This document shows positions 17,542-25,510 of a stretch of DNA of 64,000 bases, one piece after another. The notes below the pieces were generated by a model. The model ran no database searches and had not been told where the DNA came from. It saw only the letters and a program-made list of their open reading frames with translations. The stretch is from Cohnella candidum. GTDB lineage: Bacteria; Bacillota; Bacilli; Paenibacillales; Paenibacillaceae. How positions within the stretch are numbered: the first letter of the stretch is position 1; each line of letters begins with the position of its first letter. The stretch is taken from NCBI RefSeq assembly GCF_003713065.1, contig NZ_CP033433.1, positions 4,551,501 through 4,615,500 on the forward strand. Reading direction: 5' to 3'. The translations under genes and the position numbers were made by a program.

Positions 17542-19236
17542 ATGACAGACATTCGCAAGTCCTGGTGGAAGGAAAGCGTCGTTTACCAGATTTACCCTCG
17601 CAGCTTTCAAGACAGTAACGGAGACGGAATCGGCGACATTCCGGGCATCATTTCTCGGCTCGACTATTTGCATAATCTTGGGGTAGACGTCATTTGGCTG
17701 TCGCCCGTGTACCGTTCCCCGAATGACGATAACGGCTACGATATCAGCGATTACCAGGCGATCATGGACGAATTCGGCACGATGGAAGATTGGGAAGCGC
17801 TGCTGAAAGGGCTGCACGACCGGGGCATGAAGCTGATGATGGATCTCGTCGTCAACCATACGTCCGACGAGCACGCCTGGTTTGTGGAGTCGCGCAAGTC
17901 CAAGGACAATGCGTACCGAGACTATTACATTTGGCGTCCGGGCAAGGACGACGGGCGGGAACCGAACAACTGGGTGTCGTTCTTCAGCGGCTCAGCTTGG
18001 CAATACGACGAAGCGACGGATGAATACTTCCTGCATCTTTTCAGCAAGAAGCAGCCCGACCTGAATTGGGAAAACCCGAAGGTTCGGCAAGAGGTGTACG
18101 ACATGATGACGTGGTGGCTGGAGAAAGGCGTGGACGGCTTCCGGATGGACGTCATCAACCTGATCTCCAAAACGGAAGGGCTGCCGAGCGTCGGGAACGA
18201 CCGCTATGCGTGGGGCGGCGATCATTTCATGAACGGCCCCAAGGTTCACGAGTATTTGCGCGAGATGAACGAGCGGGTATTGTCCAAGTTCGACACGATC
18301 ACCGTCGGCGAAGCGCCGGGGGCATCGCCCGAGGAGGCGATCCGTTACGCCAATCTGGACGGTTCGGAGCTCAACATGGTGTTCCAGTTCGAGCATATGG
18401 ACCTCGATTCCGGAGCGGGCGGCAAATGGGATCTGCGGCCGTGGCGGCTGGCGGATTTGAAAGCGACGATGAGCAAGTGGCAGACCGAATTGGACGGACG
18501 GGCCTGGAACAGCCTGTATCTGAACAATCACGACCAGCCCCGCATGGTTTCAAGGTTCGGCAACGACACCGCGGCTTATCGCGTGTTGTCGGCGAAAATG
18601 CTGGGCACCTTCCTCCACATGATGCAGGGAACGCCTTATATCTATCAGGGCGAAGAGCTGGGCATGACCAATGTCCGCTTCGCATCGCTGGCCGATTACA
18701 ACGATCTGGAGATCCACAACATGTACCGGGAACGCGTAACCGAAGGCGGCGCCGATCCCGCGATGGTGATGGAATCCATCTATGTGAAGGGGCGGGACAA
18801 CGCCCGCACGCCGATGCAGTGGGATGACGGAGAGAACGCGGGATTCACGACCGGACGGCCGTGGCTTCAGGTCAACCCGAATTATACGGCCATCAACGCG
18901 AAAGCGGCGTTGGCGGATCCGGACTCGATCTATTACTACTATCAGGAGCTCATCCGGCTCCGGAAGAGCCATGACATTATCGTTTACGGCAGCTTCGAGC
19001 TGATTTTGGCGGACCATGAGCAGATATACGCCTATACGAGAAAGCTGGGGAACGAACGGCTGCTCGTGCTGATCAATTTTACCGAACGGGATGCTTCTTA
19101 TGAACTGGAGGCATCGGCGTTCCCGGGGCAAGGCACGAGATTGATCGGCAATTACGAGACGGTTGCGGAACCGGCGTTGAGCGGCGTGTTGAGACCTTAT
19201 GAAGCACAAGTGATTCTGTACCGGGCAGAGGACTAA
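17542..19236 (+). CDS. GH13 oligo-1,6-glucosidase / alpha-glucosidase
   Basis: 564-residue cytosolic glucosidase. The conserved regions are DLVVNHTS, GFRMDVINL (nucleophile Asp203), TVGEAPG (acid/base Glu257) and NNHDQPR (Asp331). Valine follows the region-I aspartates (DLVVNH), as in enzymes preferring alpha-1,6 links. Length and motifs match oligo-1,6-glucosidases (about 560 residues). The ATG at 17542 is 10 bases after AAGGTG; an ATG at 17533 is too close. It should hydrolyse imported isomalto-oligosaccharides. Its last codons lie inside a 61-bp tandem duplication. Confidence 0.92.
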   Translation: MTDIRKSWWKESVVYQIYPRSFQDSNGDGIGDIPGIISRLDYLHNLGVDVIWLSPVYRSPNDDNGYDISDYQAIMDEFGTMEDWEALLKGLHDRGMKLMMDLVVNHTSDEHAWFVESRKSKDNAYRDYYIWRPGKDDGREPNNWVSFFSGSAWQYDEATDEYFLHLFSKKQPDLNWENPKVRQEVYDMMTWWLEKGVDGFRMDVINLISKTEGLPSVGNDRYAWGGDHFMNGPKVHEYLREMNERVLSKFDTITVGEAPGASPEEAIRYANLDGSELNMVFQFEHMDLDSGAGGKWDLRPWRLADLKATMSKWQTELDGRAWNSLYLNNHDQPRMVSRFGNDTAAYRVLSAKMLGTFLHMMQGTPYIYQGEELGMTNVRFASLADYNDLEIHNMYRERVTEGGADPAMVMESIYVKGRDNARTPMQWDDGENAGFTTGRPWLQVNPNYTAINAKAALADPDSIYYYYQELIRLRKSHDIIVYGSFELILADHEQIYAYTRKLGNERLLVLINFTERDASYELEASAFPGQGTRLIGNYETVAEPALSGVLRPYEAQVILYRAED

Positions 19237-19331
19237 AAGTCGAGGGGAGAAATCGTGGCAATGAGCAAATGTGATTCTGTACCGGGCAGAGGACTAAAAG
19301 TCGAGGGGAGAAATCGTGGCAATGAGCAAAT
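19210..19331 (+). repeat. Perfect 61-bp tandem duplication over a gene junction
   Basis: 19210-19270 and 19271-19331 are identical. Each copy holds the last codons and stop of the glucosidase gene, the SD GAGGGGAG, and the GTG-GCA-ATG-AGC start of the oxidoreductase. Because 61 is not a multiple of three, the first start (19255) opens a 76-codon frame that is not that of the oxidoreductase. The second copy supplies the real start. Confidence 0.95.
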
Positions 19332-20374
19332 TTCGGATCGGTCTCATCGGGCTCGGAGGAATGGCCCAAGCCCATATCCGTTGGATGAAGGAGAACGGCG
19401 ACAATTTGGAGCTCGTCGCGGTCAGCGACGTGAACCCGGATGCTTTGGCAAAAGTCGGGGCGGAGTGCGGGATCGCGGAAGATAAACGGTATGCCGATTT
19501 CGTCAGTCTGATCGCGGACCCGGACGTGGATGCCATCGTTTCGGCCACGCCAAACCATACGCATGCGGACATCGTTCGCGCCTGTCTGGAAGCGGGAAAA
19601 CCTTTCATGGCCGAGAAGCCGTTTACCCGCGTTTTCGAGGAGGCGGTTCCGCTTCTGCAGCTGTACGAGCAGAAGCCGGTGCCGGCCATGATCGGTTTTA
19701 GCTACCGCTATACCCCGGCATTCCGTTACGCCAGGGAGCTGATTCGGGAAGGCAAGATCGGCGCCGTCCGAAGCTTTTCGATTCAATATCTGCAGGGCTG
19801 GGGAGGGGCGCCATACAAAGTTCCCTATGTCTGGCGGTTCGACCGGAGGATTACGGGGACGGGTACGCTGGGCGACTTGGGTTCGCATATGATCGATATG
19901 GCCCGGTTTCTGTTCGGGGAATTCCAAGAGCTGTCGGCGCAGCTGCATACGATCATTCCCGAGCGACCGCATCCATCGACGGGCGAGATGGTTCGCATCG
20001 AGGTGGATGATTTCGCGAGTTTCCAAGCCAGAATGACGGGGGATGTCATGGGCGTCTTCCAGACGACGCGCAACGCCATCGGTTCCGGCAATCAGCATGA
20101 GGTATCCATTTACGGAGATTTCGGGACGATCCACGCATCCACGCTGGATCCGGACCGGATCGTCTGGATCCGCGAAGAGGAGAAGGGCCAGCTGGCAAAG
20201 ACGGAGCTCGATGTGCCTAAGCACTGCAAGGTTTCTCAATATGAGGACTTCATCGCGATGCTGAAAGGACAGGAGCCGGACGGACTTCCGGGTTTGATGG
20301 ACGGTTACCGCAACCAGGAAGTGCTGGACGCCATCGTCCGGGCGGATGAGCAGCGAACGGTAATCCGATTGTAA
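19316..20374 (+). CDS. Gfo/Idh/MocA family oxidoreductase
   Basis: 352-residue NAD(P)-dependent sugar dehydrogenase family member. It has an N-terminal Rossmann fold (IGLIGLGGMAQAHIRWM), the catalytic-lysine motif AEKPFTR, and a C-terminal alpha/beta domain with LGDLGSHMIDMARFLFG. With ThuA in the same operon it may form a ThuA/ThuB-like pair oxidising a glucoside to its 3-keto form (inference). GTG at 19316 and ATG at 19322 are both possible starts. The decoy start in the upstream repeat copy may lower its translation. Confidence 0.9.
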   Translation: MAMSKFRIGLIGLGGMAQAHIRWMKENGDNLELVAVSDVNPDALAKVGAECGIAEDKRYADFVSLIADPDVDAIVSATPNHTHADIVRACLEAGKPFMAEKPFTRVFEEAVPLLQLYEQKPVPAMIGFSYRYTPAFRYARELIREGKIGAVRSFSIQYLQGWGGAPYKVPYVWRFDRRITGTGTLGDLGSHMIDMARFLFGEFQELSAQLHTIIPERPHPSTGEMVRIEVDDFASFQARMTGDVMGVFQTTRNAIGSGNQHEVSIYGDFGTIHASTLDPDRIVWIREEEKGQLAKTELDVPKHCKVSQYEDFIAMLKGQEPDGLPGLMDGYRNQEVLDAIVRADEQRTVIRL

Positions 20375-20414
20375 GTGTAGGAATCCGTATGAATCCGTCT
20401 GAATTGTACTCAAC

Positions 20415-20602
20415 CGCAACGGAACTCAGCGACCTTATTTCTTGTTTTCGAGCCCGTTTGGGAGACTAGCGGAACCATACGCCGTTATTCCGCAATTTCG
20501 AGGCCAATTCTTCGTGATACTCGGACGATAACGTCGCTGAGTTCCGTTAGAATCTAAAAATGACGTTTGTCCGACGAATAACGCTTCTCAGTTCCGTAAG
20601 CA
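20415..20602 (+). repeat. 188-bp element, left copy of an inverted pair
   Basis: The reverse complement of this stretch matches 22762-22949 over its full 188-bp length, by eye about 80-85% identical. It has four cores related to AACGGAACTCAGCGACNTTAT: forward at 20418 and 20468, inverted at 20540 and 20590, that is, two pairs each with a 50-bp step. No open frame or transposase is inside. It fills most of the 366-bp gap after the oxidoreductase gene. Confidence 0.85.
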
Positions 20603-20640
20603 AGGGGCTGTCCCATAAACTTTTGGGACGGCCTCTTTAT
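20603..20640 (+). terminator. Terminator-like hairpin
   Basis: GGCTGTCCCA / TGGGACGGCC stem (one G.T pair) followed by CTCTTTAT. It probably ends transcription of the glucan operon. Confidence 0.6.
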
Positions 20641-20672
20641 GTTTACGGCTTTAGAAAATAAAAAATTCTCGC

Positions 20673-20702
20673 TTGACATAAACTAACGTAATTAGTTAAT
20701 AT
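20673..20702 (+). promoter_or_regulatory. Promoter with overlapping operator before the YrdB-like gene
   Basis: TTGACA (20673-20678), an 18-bp spacer and TAATAT (20697-20702). The spacer is filled by an AACTAA-N5-TTAGTT dyad (20681-20697), placed where a bound repressor would block RNA polymerase. Confidence 0.6.
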
Positions 20703-20739
20703 GCTATTATAGATAGCAAACATTTTGGAGGTTGTTCTC

Positions 20740-21099
20740 ATGAAATTGTCCTTGATCGCCATGTTCACTTTAGCGTGCATGTTTCTTCTCGAGCTGGCTT
20801 CTTTGGCCGCCTTCGCCCGTTGGGGCCACCGGTTTGGCCTGTGGGCCGCGATCGGCATTCCCGTTCTCGTGCTGGTCGTCTGGTCGCTGTTCCTGGCCCC
20901 GAAGGCCTCTATACCGGTCTTTTTCCCTCCGGTTCGTGAAGTGCTGAAACTCGTCGTTTTCGCCGCGGCGTCGGCCGCCTTGTACGCAAGCGGGCTTTCC
21001 GGCTGGGCGGTTGCCATGCTCGCCGTTTCCGTGATCGTCGTGGCCCTGATCTTCTCGTTAGGACTGGTTTCGGAGATGCCGGACGATATCGCAAAGTAA
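20740..21099 (+). CDS. YrdB-like small membrane protein (DUF2568)
   Basis: 119 residues with four hydrophobic segments. The order and motifs (LLELASLAAFARWG, LFLAPKASIPVFFPPVREVLKLVVF) are those of the YrdB/DUF2568 family, whose function is unknown. GGAGG lies 8 bases before the ATG at 20740. It stands alone behind the operator-containing promoter, inside the segment bracketed by the 188-bp inverted repeats. Confidence 0.8.
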   Translation: MKLSLIAMFTLACMFLLELASLAAFARWGHRFGLWAAIGIPVLVLVVWSLFLAPKASIPVFFPPVREVLKLVVFAAASAALYASGLSGWAVAMLAVSVIVVALIFSLGLVSEMPDDIAK

Positions 21100-21105
21100 G
21101 CAAAA

Positions 21106-21132
21106 CGGGGCGCTCCGTCAGGAGCACCCCGC
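21106..21132. terminator. Bidirectional terminator between convergent genes
   Basis: CGGGG-C-GCTCC / GGAGC-A-CCCCG stem with a GTCA loop. It is followed by TTTTG on the minus strand (terminating the pentapeptide gene) and has only a weak T tract on the plus strand. Confidence 0.7.
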
Positions 21133-21143
21133 TTGCTTGTTCG

Positions 21144-22022
21144 TTATGATGCGTGCCGTATCCAATGCGAGGGAGTGGTGAGGGATGGCGGCAGTTTCGT
21201 GCGGGCATCGCCTTTCGCCGCATTCAACTGGGCTTGGGTAAGAAAGAGAGTGTCGGTGAGATCGGCACCGCTGAGGTCGGCGTCCCGGAAATCGGCTCCG
21301 ATCAGGTCGGCCCCTCTGAGGTCTGCGTCTCTCAAGTCGGCCGCGATCAGATACGCGCCTCTCAGGTTGGCGCTTCTTAGATCGGCGCCGCGCAGCTTCG
21401 CGCCGATGAGATCGGCTCCCCGGCCGATCGCTTTTTTATGTTTGGGCGGACGCTGAGCTTTGTGGCGGGATGCGGCCCGTGCGAGTTCGCTGGCGCGTAG
21501 AAGCAGACCGTTCACTTCGGCCCGATGAGACGCGACGTCCAACCGAAGCAGCGCTTCGGCATCCAAATCGGCGAGACGTTCCGTTTCGTCGAACGCTTTA
21601 CGGAGCTCTTCCCGAATCGGGAGAGCGGCGTCCATGGTCATGGCCTCGGAGAGATACCACAGCAGCTCGTGAAGCTGCCGCATGACCGGAAGAACCTCGA
21701 ACATCGTTTTCGCGGAACTTGGGTTTTGACGCCAGTCCTGTCCATGGAAAGTGGATTGTGAAACCTTCTGGCCGGCGCCGAAACAATCGAATACGGTACA
21801 GCCCCGGAAGCCCAGAGGCCGGAGCCGGTCATGCACGCCGCAGCGGAAGTCCTCCCTGAGGTTCGGACAGGGGTGGCCGGCGTTTTTGTCGATGGCGAAA
21901 TCGGCCGAAGCCGAGAAAGGCAGCGCGACGCAGCACAAGCCGAAACAGCTCTCGCAGTCGGCTTGCAGGCGGGAGCGGTCGCCGCCGGGAACAAGCGGGT
22001 TAGATTCGGAACGTTCGGACAT
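21144..22022 (-). CDS. Cys-cluster + pentapeptide-repeat protein
   Basis: 292 residues. The N-terminal about 85 residues hold eight cysteines (23, 26, 30, 31, 52, 61, 75, 80), with the CxxCxxxCC arrangement of YkgJ/UPF0153-type putative metal-binding domains. A helical middle follows, then about a dozen pentapeptide units of the A(D/N)LxG type (about 196-262), expected to form a right-handed quadrilateral beta-helix. AAGGGAGG precedes the ATG at 22022. It is divergent from the HD-domain gene. Function is unknown; some pentapeptide proteins mimic DNA and protect gyrase, but nothing here shows that. Confidence 0.8.
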   Translation of the reverse strand: MSERSESNPLVPGGDRSRLQADCESCFGLCCVALPFSASADFAIDKNAGHPCPNLREDFRCGVHDRLRPLGFRGCTVFDCFGAGQKVSQSTFHGQDWRQNPSSAKTMFEVLPVMRQLHELLWYLSEAMTMDAALPIREELRKAFDETERLADLDAEALLRLDVASHRAEVNGLLLRASELARAASRHKAQRPPKHKKAIGRGADLIGAKLRGADLRSANLRGAYLIAADLRDADLRGADLIGADFRDADLSGADLTDTLFLTQAQLNAAKGDARTKLPPSLTTPSHWIRHAS

Positions 22023-22036
22023 GAAGAAGCCTCCCT

Positions 22037-22066
22037 TTGCTTCTTTCCATGGTAGTATTGTATATT
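22037..22066 (+). promoter_or_regulatory. Putative promoter of the HD-domain gene
   Basis: TTGCTT, an 18-bp spacer and TATATT, ending 36 bp before the GTG start. The -35 lies within the RBS region of the divergent pentapeptide gene. Confidence 0.45.
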
Positions 22067-22102
22067 TTGATCGTCAATGGTACGGGAAGGGAGCAAGTTG
22101 AA

Positions 22103-22750
22103 GTGATCGATAGACGGGAAAGCCAGCTCGAGGCTGCGGAACGATTCGCGAAGGCGGAGCTGGGGAACGATCTGTCCGGCCATGATTGGTGGCACATTCA
22201 CCGCGTCGACCGGATGGCGGCTCGGCTTGCGGCCGAGGAGGGAGCGGACGCGTTCGTTTGCCGCATGGCGGCGCTGCTTCATGACGTGGCGGACGAAAAA
22301 CTGAACGAATCGAAGGAAGCCGGGCTCGCGAAAGTCCGCGATTGGCTTCGCAGCGAGCAGGTCGCTGAGGAAGATTCGGCTCACGTCCTGGAGATCATCT
22401 CCACGATGTCTTACAATGGCGGCCAAAATCCGCCGATGCGTACGATCGAGGGGAAAGTCGTCCAGGATGCGGACCGTCTCGACGCGATCGGGGCGATCGC
22501 GATCGCCAGGGCCTTCGTCTATGCCGGGTGGAAGGGCCATCCGATGCACGACCCGCACTTGCCGCCCCGCGAGTCGATGACCGCCGAGCAGTACCGGTTG
22601 GGAAAAACGACCGCCATCAACCATTTCCACGAGAAGCTGCTGAAGCTGAAGGACCTCATCAACACGCCGGCAGCGAAACGAATCGCGGAGGAGCGGCATC
22701 GCTATATGGAAGAATACGTGAACCGCTTTTACGAGGAATGGGAAGGTTAA
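22103..22750 (+). CDS. HD-domain phosphohydrolase (YedJ-like)
   Basis: 215 residues of the HD superfamily. The metal ligands are in HDWWHIHRV, LLHDVADEK and VQDADRLDAIGAIAIARAF. The family hydrolyses phosphoesters, often nucleotides; the substrate is unknown here. The start is GTG at 22103, 9 bases after GGAAGGGAG; longer readings lack an SD. It ends 11 bp before the right inverted repeat. Confidence 0.85.
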   Translation: MIDRRESQLEAAERFAKAELGNDLSGHDWWHIHRVDRMAARLAAEEGADAFVCRMAALLHDVADEKLNESKEAGLAKVRDWLRSEQVAEEDSAHVLEIISTMSYNGGQNPPMRTIEGKVVQDADRLDAIGAIAIARAFVYAGWKGHPMHDPHLPPRESMTAEQYRLGKTTAINHFHEKLLKLKDLINTPAAKRIAEERHRYMEEYVNRFYEEWEG

Positions 22751-22761
22751 AGGCTGGGGGA

Positions 22762-22949
22762 TGCTTACGGAACTGAGAAGCGTTATTCGTCGGACAAACG
22801 TCAATTTGAGAATCTAACGGAACTGAGCGACGTTATCGTCCTGATATCACGAAGAAACGGCCTCGAAATGGCTGAATAGCGCCGCTGAGTTCCGTTAGCA
22901 TCCCGAACGGGGGTTATTTGCAGGAATAAGGTCGCTGAGTTCCGTTGCG
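22762..22949 (-). repeat. 188-bp element, right copy of the inverted pair
   Basis: Reverse-complement partner of 20415-20602, with equal length and matching ends (TGCTTACGGAACTGAG at one, GAGTTCCGTTGCG at the other). The two copies bracket about 2.16 kb with three genes. It holds the same four cores of the GGAACT(C/G)AGCG type in two orientations. Confidence 0.85.
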
Positions 22950-22983
22950 AATGCATCGGAGTAGGTTCTCGGCCAGACAACAA

Positions 22984-23034
22984 AGAAGATCGCCATTATC
23001 TCGCCTAGCAGGCAGGATATTGGCGATCTTCTTT
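22984..23034. terminator. Bidirectional terminator between HD and protease genes
   Basis: Long stem AAGAAGATCGCCA...TATC / GATATTGGCGATCTTCTT with T-rich flanks on both strands, between convergent genes. Confidence 0.8.
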
Positions 23035-23039
23035 ACCGT

Positions 23040-24527
23040 TTACTTGCTGTACATCGTCACGGCTGCGGAAGTGACGTTGACGGCCGAGCCGGTAATGGCC
23101 TTGATGACGGCGGTCGAGACGTAGGCGCTTTCCCCGAAGGAGCGGATCGCTTGAACCGCCGCCACCTTCTTGCCGTCGATCGTCACGGCTTGCTTGCGCA
23201 AGTCGACGGTCACCTTTTTGCCTTCGTGCTCAAAATGGATGAGCCGTTTGTCCGGGTCCCAATCGATCTGCGAGCCGAACGACTCGAAAACGTAGCGCAG
23301 CGGGACATACGTCACGCCGCTCGCCACGCGAGGAGAGGGGACGTCGATCAGCTCGATCGTGCCGTTCAGCTTCCCGGTCGCAGACTTCCGGGACAGCGTC
23401 AGCGTCTGCCGGCGGTCCGGCAGCAGCAGCTGTTTCGCAGCGTTGGCGGCGGCCTCCGGCCTTTCGATATAAACGTCGGGCGTCAGGCCCGTTTTCTGGA
23501 TCGAAGTGCCGTCGGGCAGCTCCCAGTTGTCGATCGACACCTTCAGCTCGCTTCCGTTCGGCAAATCATACGGCGCCTGCATCGTGCCTTTGCCGTAGGA
23601 TGTGACGCCGACGAGTTTGGCCCGGCCGTTCCGCTGCAGGGCACCCGCCAGCATCTCGGAAGCGCTGGCCGTATTCTCGTCGATCAGCACGGTGACGGGG
23701 AGATCCGTGCCCTCGGAATCCGCCTCGATCGCCGCTTCCTCCCCTTGGTCGTGAACGATGAGGATTTTGCCCGACTTCAGGAATTGATCCGCGACTTGAA
23801 GCGCGGCCAGTACGGAACCGCCGCCGTTGCCCCGCAAGTCGAGCACGAGGCCTTTCGGCTTTTTGGCCGTCGCGGCTTTCAGCGCTTGATCGAATTCGGA
23901 AGCCGTATTGTCGCCGAACGTAAAAATGCGAATGTACGCGATGCCGTCCCCGAGATCGTCCGAGCTGACTTCAGGCAGCTGCAGGCTCGCGCGAATCACC
24001 GTGAAATCGATCCGCTTGCCGTTCCTGACGACTTGGAGTGTGACGGCCGTGCCTTCCTTGCCGCGAATTTTCGCGGGCGCGGCTTCGAGCGTGTCGGCCG
24101 TGACGGCAACGCCGTCGATTCCGACGATCCGGTCACCGGCCAGGATGCCGGCTTTGGAGGCAGGCGCGTCCGCCACTAGACCGGCCACGACCAGCGCCGG
24201 GCTTTCCTCGTCCGCTTCAATCGTGATACCGATGCCGGCGTACGATTGGTTGATCGCGTTCATGAAGTCCTGGTACTCTTCGGCGGACATGTAATTGCTG
24301 AAGGGGTCGTCCAGCGAGTCCAGCATTCCCTTGATGGCCGCTTGCAGCAGCGCGTTCTCGTCCGGATGCGTATAGTGGTTATCCAGGATGAGATGGAAGG
24401 CTTCGAGCAGGGTGTCGTCGGATTTCTGCTGGGCCGCGAATGTCTGGAGCGGTGCAAGCTGAAGGGCGAGGGCGGCCAGCGCGCCGATGAGCAGGCGCCG
24501 CACTCGCGGCGCTGTCGTTCTTTTCAT
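23040..24527 (-). CDS. C-terminal processing protease (S41, CtpA/B type) with copper-amine-oxidase-like domain
   Basis: 495 residues. It has a signal peptide or anchor (about 9-31), an N-terminal helical region, a PDZ domain (about 95-180), and an S41 protease core with LDLRGNGGG, catalytic Ser288 in ENTASASEM and Lys313 in SYGKG. The C-terminal about 90 residues (VTYVPLRYVFESFG...VDLRKQAVTIDGK) resemble the copper amine oxidase N-terminal-like domain common in secreted Paenibacillus proteins. It should act outside the membrane. The ATG at 24527 has an AAGGAGG 12 bases upstream, a long spacing. It lies downstream of the Crp/Fnr gene, possibly co-transcribed. Confidence 0.9.
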   Translation of the reverse strand: MKRTTAPRVRRLLIGALAALALQLAPLQTFAAQQKSDDTLLEAFHLILDNHYTHPDENALLQAAIKGMLDSLDDPFSNYMSAEEYQDFMNAINQSYAGIGITIEADEESPALVVAGLVADAPASKAGILAGDRIVGIDGVAVTADTLEAAPAKIRGKEGTAVTLQVVRNGKRIDFTVIRASLQLPEVSSDDLGDGIAYIRIFTFGDNTASEFDQALKAATAKKPKGLVLDLRGNGGGSVLAALQVADQFLKSGKILIVHDQGEEAAIEADSEGTDLPVTVLIDENTASASEMLAGALQRNGRAKLVGVTSYGKGTMQAPYDLPNGSELKVSIDNWELPDGTSIQKTGLTPDVYIERPEAAANAAKQLLLPDRRQTLTLSRKSATGKLNGTIELIDVPSPRVASGVTYVPLRYVFESFGSQIDWDPDKRLIHFEHEGKKVTVDLRKQAVTIDGKKVAAVQAIRSFGESAYVSTAVIKAITGSAVNVTSAAVTMYSK

Positions 24528-24626
24528 GGATGAAGGAAGCCTCCTTATGTAAAAGCACTTCTTAAAAACTGTGATATAGAGCACAAAAGAATTGCCGGTC
24601 GGAACACAGAAAAATCCGGCTGGGAA

Positions 24627-25361
24627 TTATATCATATATTTGTGGGTCGAATGCCATTTGCGAGAGTCCGAGACGACTTGATCGGGACCGGCAATCGCCT
24701 TCAAGGTCTCCAAGTCGAGTATGGAAAATTGCTTGTTCCGGATCCGGATCACGCCCTCCTGCTGAAGCTCCTGAAGCGCCCTGGCCGCCGTCTCGCGGCC
24801 GACGCCGATCATGTTCGCGAAGTGCTGCTGGGTCACCTTCCATTGAATTTCAAGGCCCTGATCCGTTTCCTTGCCGAAGTTGGAGCCCAAATCGAGCAGA
24901 AGGTTCGCGACGCGCACCCTCGTATCGAGGAAAGCCAGGTACTGCAGCTTGCGGTCCGCCTGGTTCAGGCGTTCGCTCACGACGTAGAAAGCTTTGCGAA
25001 GAATTTCGGGATACTTCTTCGTCAACGCTTCCAGGTCGGATTTCTTGATCATCCAGAGGACGGACTTCTCGATCGCGGCGACGGACGCCATGCGGTACTT
25101 GTCGTAATGGAAAACCTCCAATTCCCCGATCGATTCCCCGGCAAACTGATGGCCAAGCACGATCTCCCGATCCGCATCTTGGCGGTAGATTTTGAGAGCT
25201 CCGGTTTTGATGATGTACATCTCGCGGCACTCGTCGCCATGGAAGAAAACAACCGAGCCTTTGGGATAATGCCGCTCGGCGAAAAGGGACAGCACGGCTT
25301 CCCGATCCTCATCACGGATGATGCCTTGGAAGAACGGCGTATCGAGAGCGGTTGGATGCAT
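24627..25361 (-). CDS. Crp/Fnr family transcription regulator
   Basis: 244 residues. The N-terminal cyclic-nucleotide-binding-like beta-roll (about 10-125: GSVVFFHGDECREMYIIKTGALKIYR, GESIGELEVF) is followed by a dimerisation helix and a Crp-type winged helix (about 170-225: VTQQHFANMIGVGRETAARALQELQQEGVI). No Fnr iron-sulphur cysteines are seen. AAAGGAG precedes the ATG. The effector and targets are unknown; the protease gene starts 99 bp downstream. Confidence 0.9.
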   Translation of the reverse strand: MHPTALDTPFFQGIIRDEDREAVLSLFAERHYPKGSVVFFHGDECREMYIIKTGALKIYRQDADREIVLGHQFAGESIGELEVFHYDKYRMASVAAIEKSVLWMIKKSDLEALTKKYPEILRKAFYVVSERLNQADRKLQYLAFLDTRVRVANLLLDLGSNFGKETDQGLEIQWKVTQQHFANMIGVGRETAARALQELQQEGVIRIRNKQFSILDLETLKAIAGPDQVVSDSRKWHSTHKYMI

Positions 25362-25510
25362 GGGAAAGGCTCCTTTGCGGGTGCGTGCGCACGCTCCATA
25401 AATTGTAACATCGGCAGGGCCGCGGGGAAAGGAAGCGATGGACCATAGACACGACGGAAACGGTTAGGGTGGAGCAATCGCCGGCCGAAGAGGAAGGGTG
25501 GAGGCGGCTG

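Noticed and set aside
19255..19485. 76-codon gene starting in the first duplicated start site
   Set aside because: It is created by the 61-bp duplication and runs out of frame over the oxidoreductase; it is translation noise rather than a gene.
20603..20640. Insertion-sequence end (GGGGCTGTCCC-type terminal repeat)
   Set aside because: The inverted GGGACGGCC partner is only a few bases away, forming a hairpin, and there is no transposase or distant matching end.
22751..23039. Missed gene or small RNA beside the HD gene
   Set aside because: The stretch is explained by the 188-bp repeat copy and a bidirectional terminator; no promoter or open frame was convincing.
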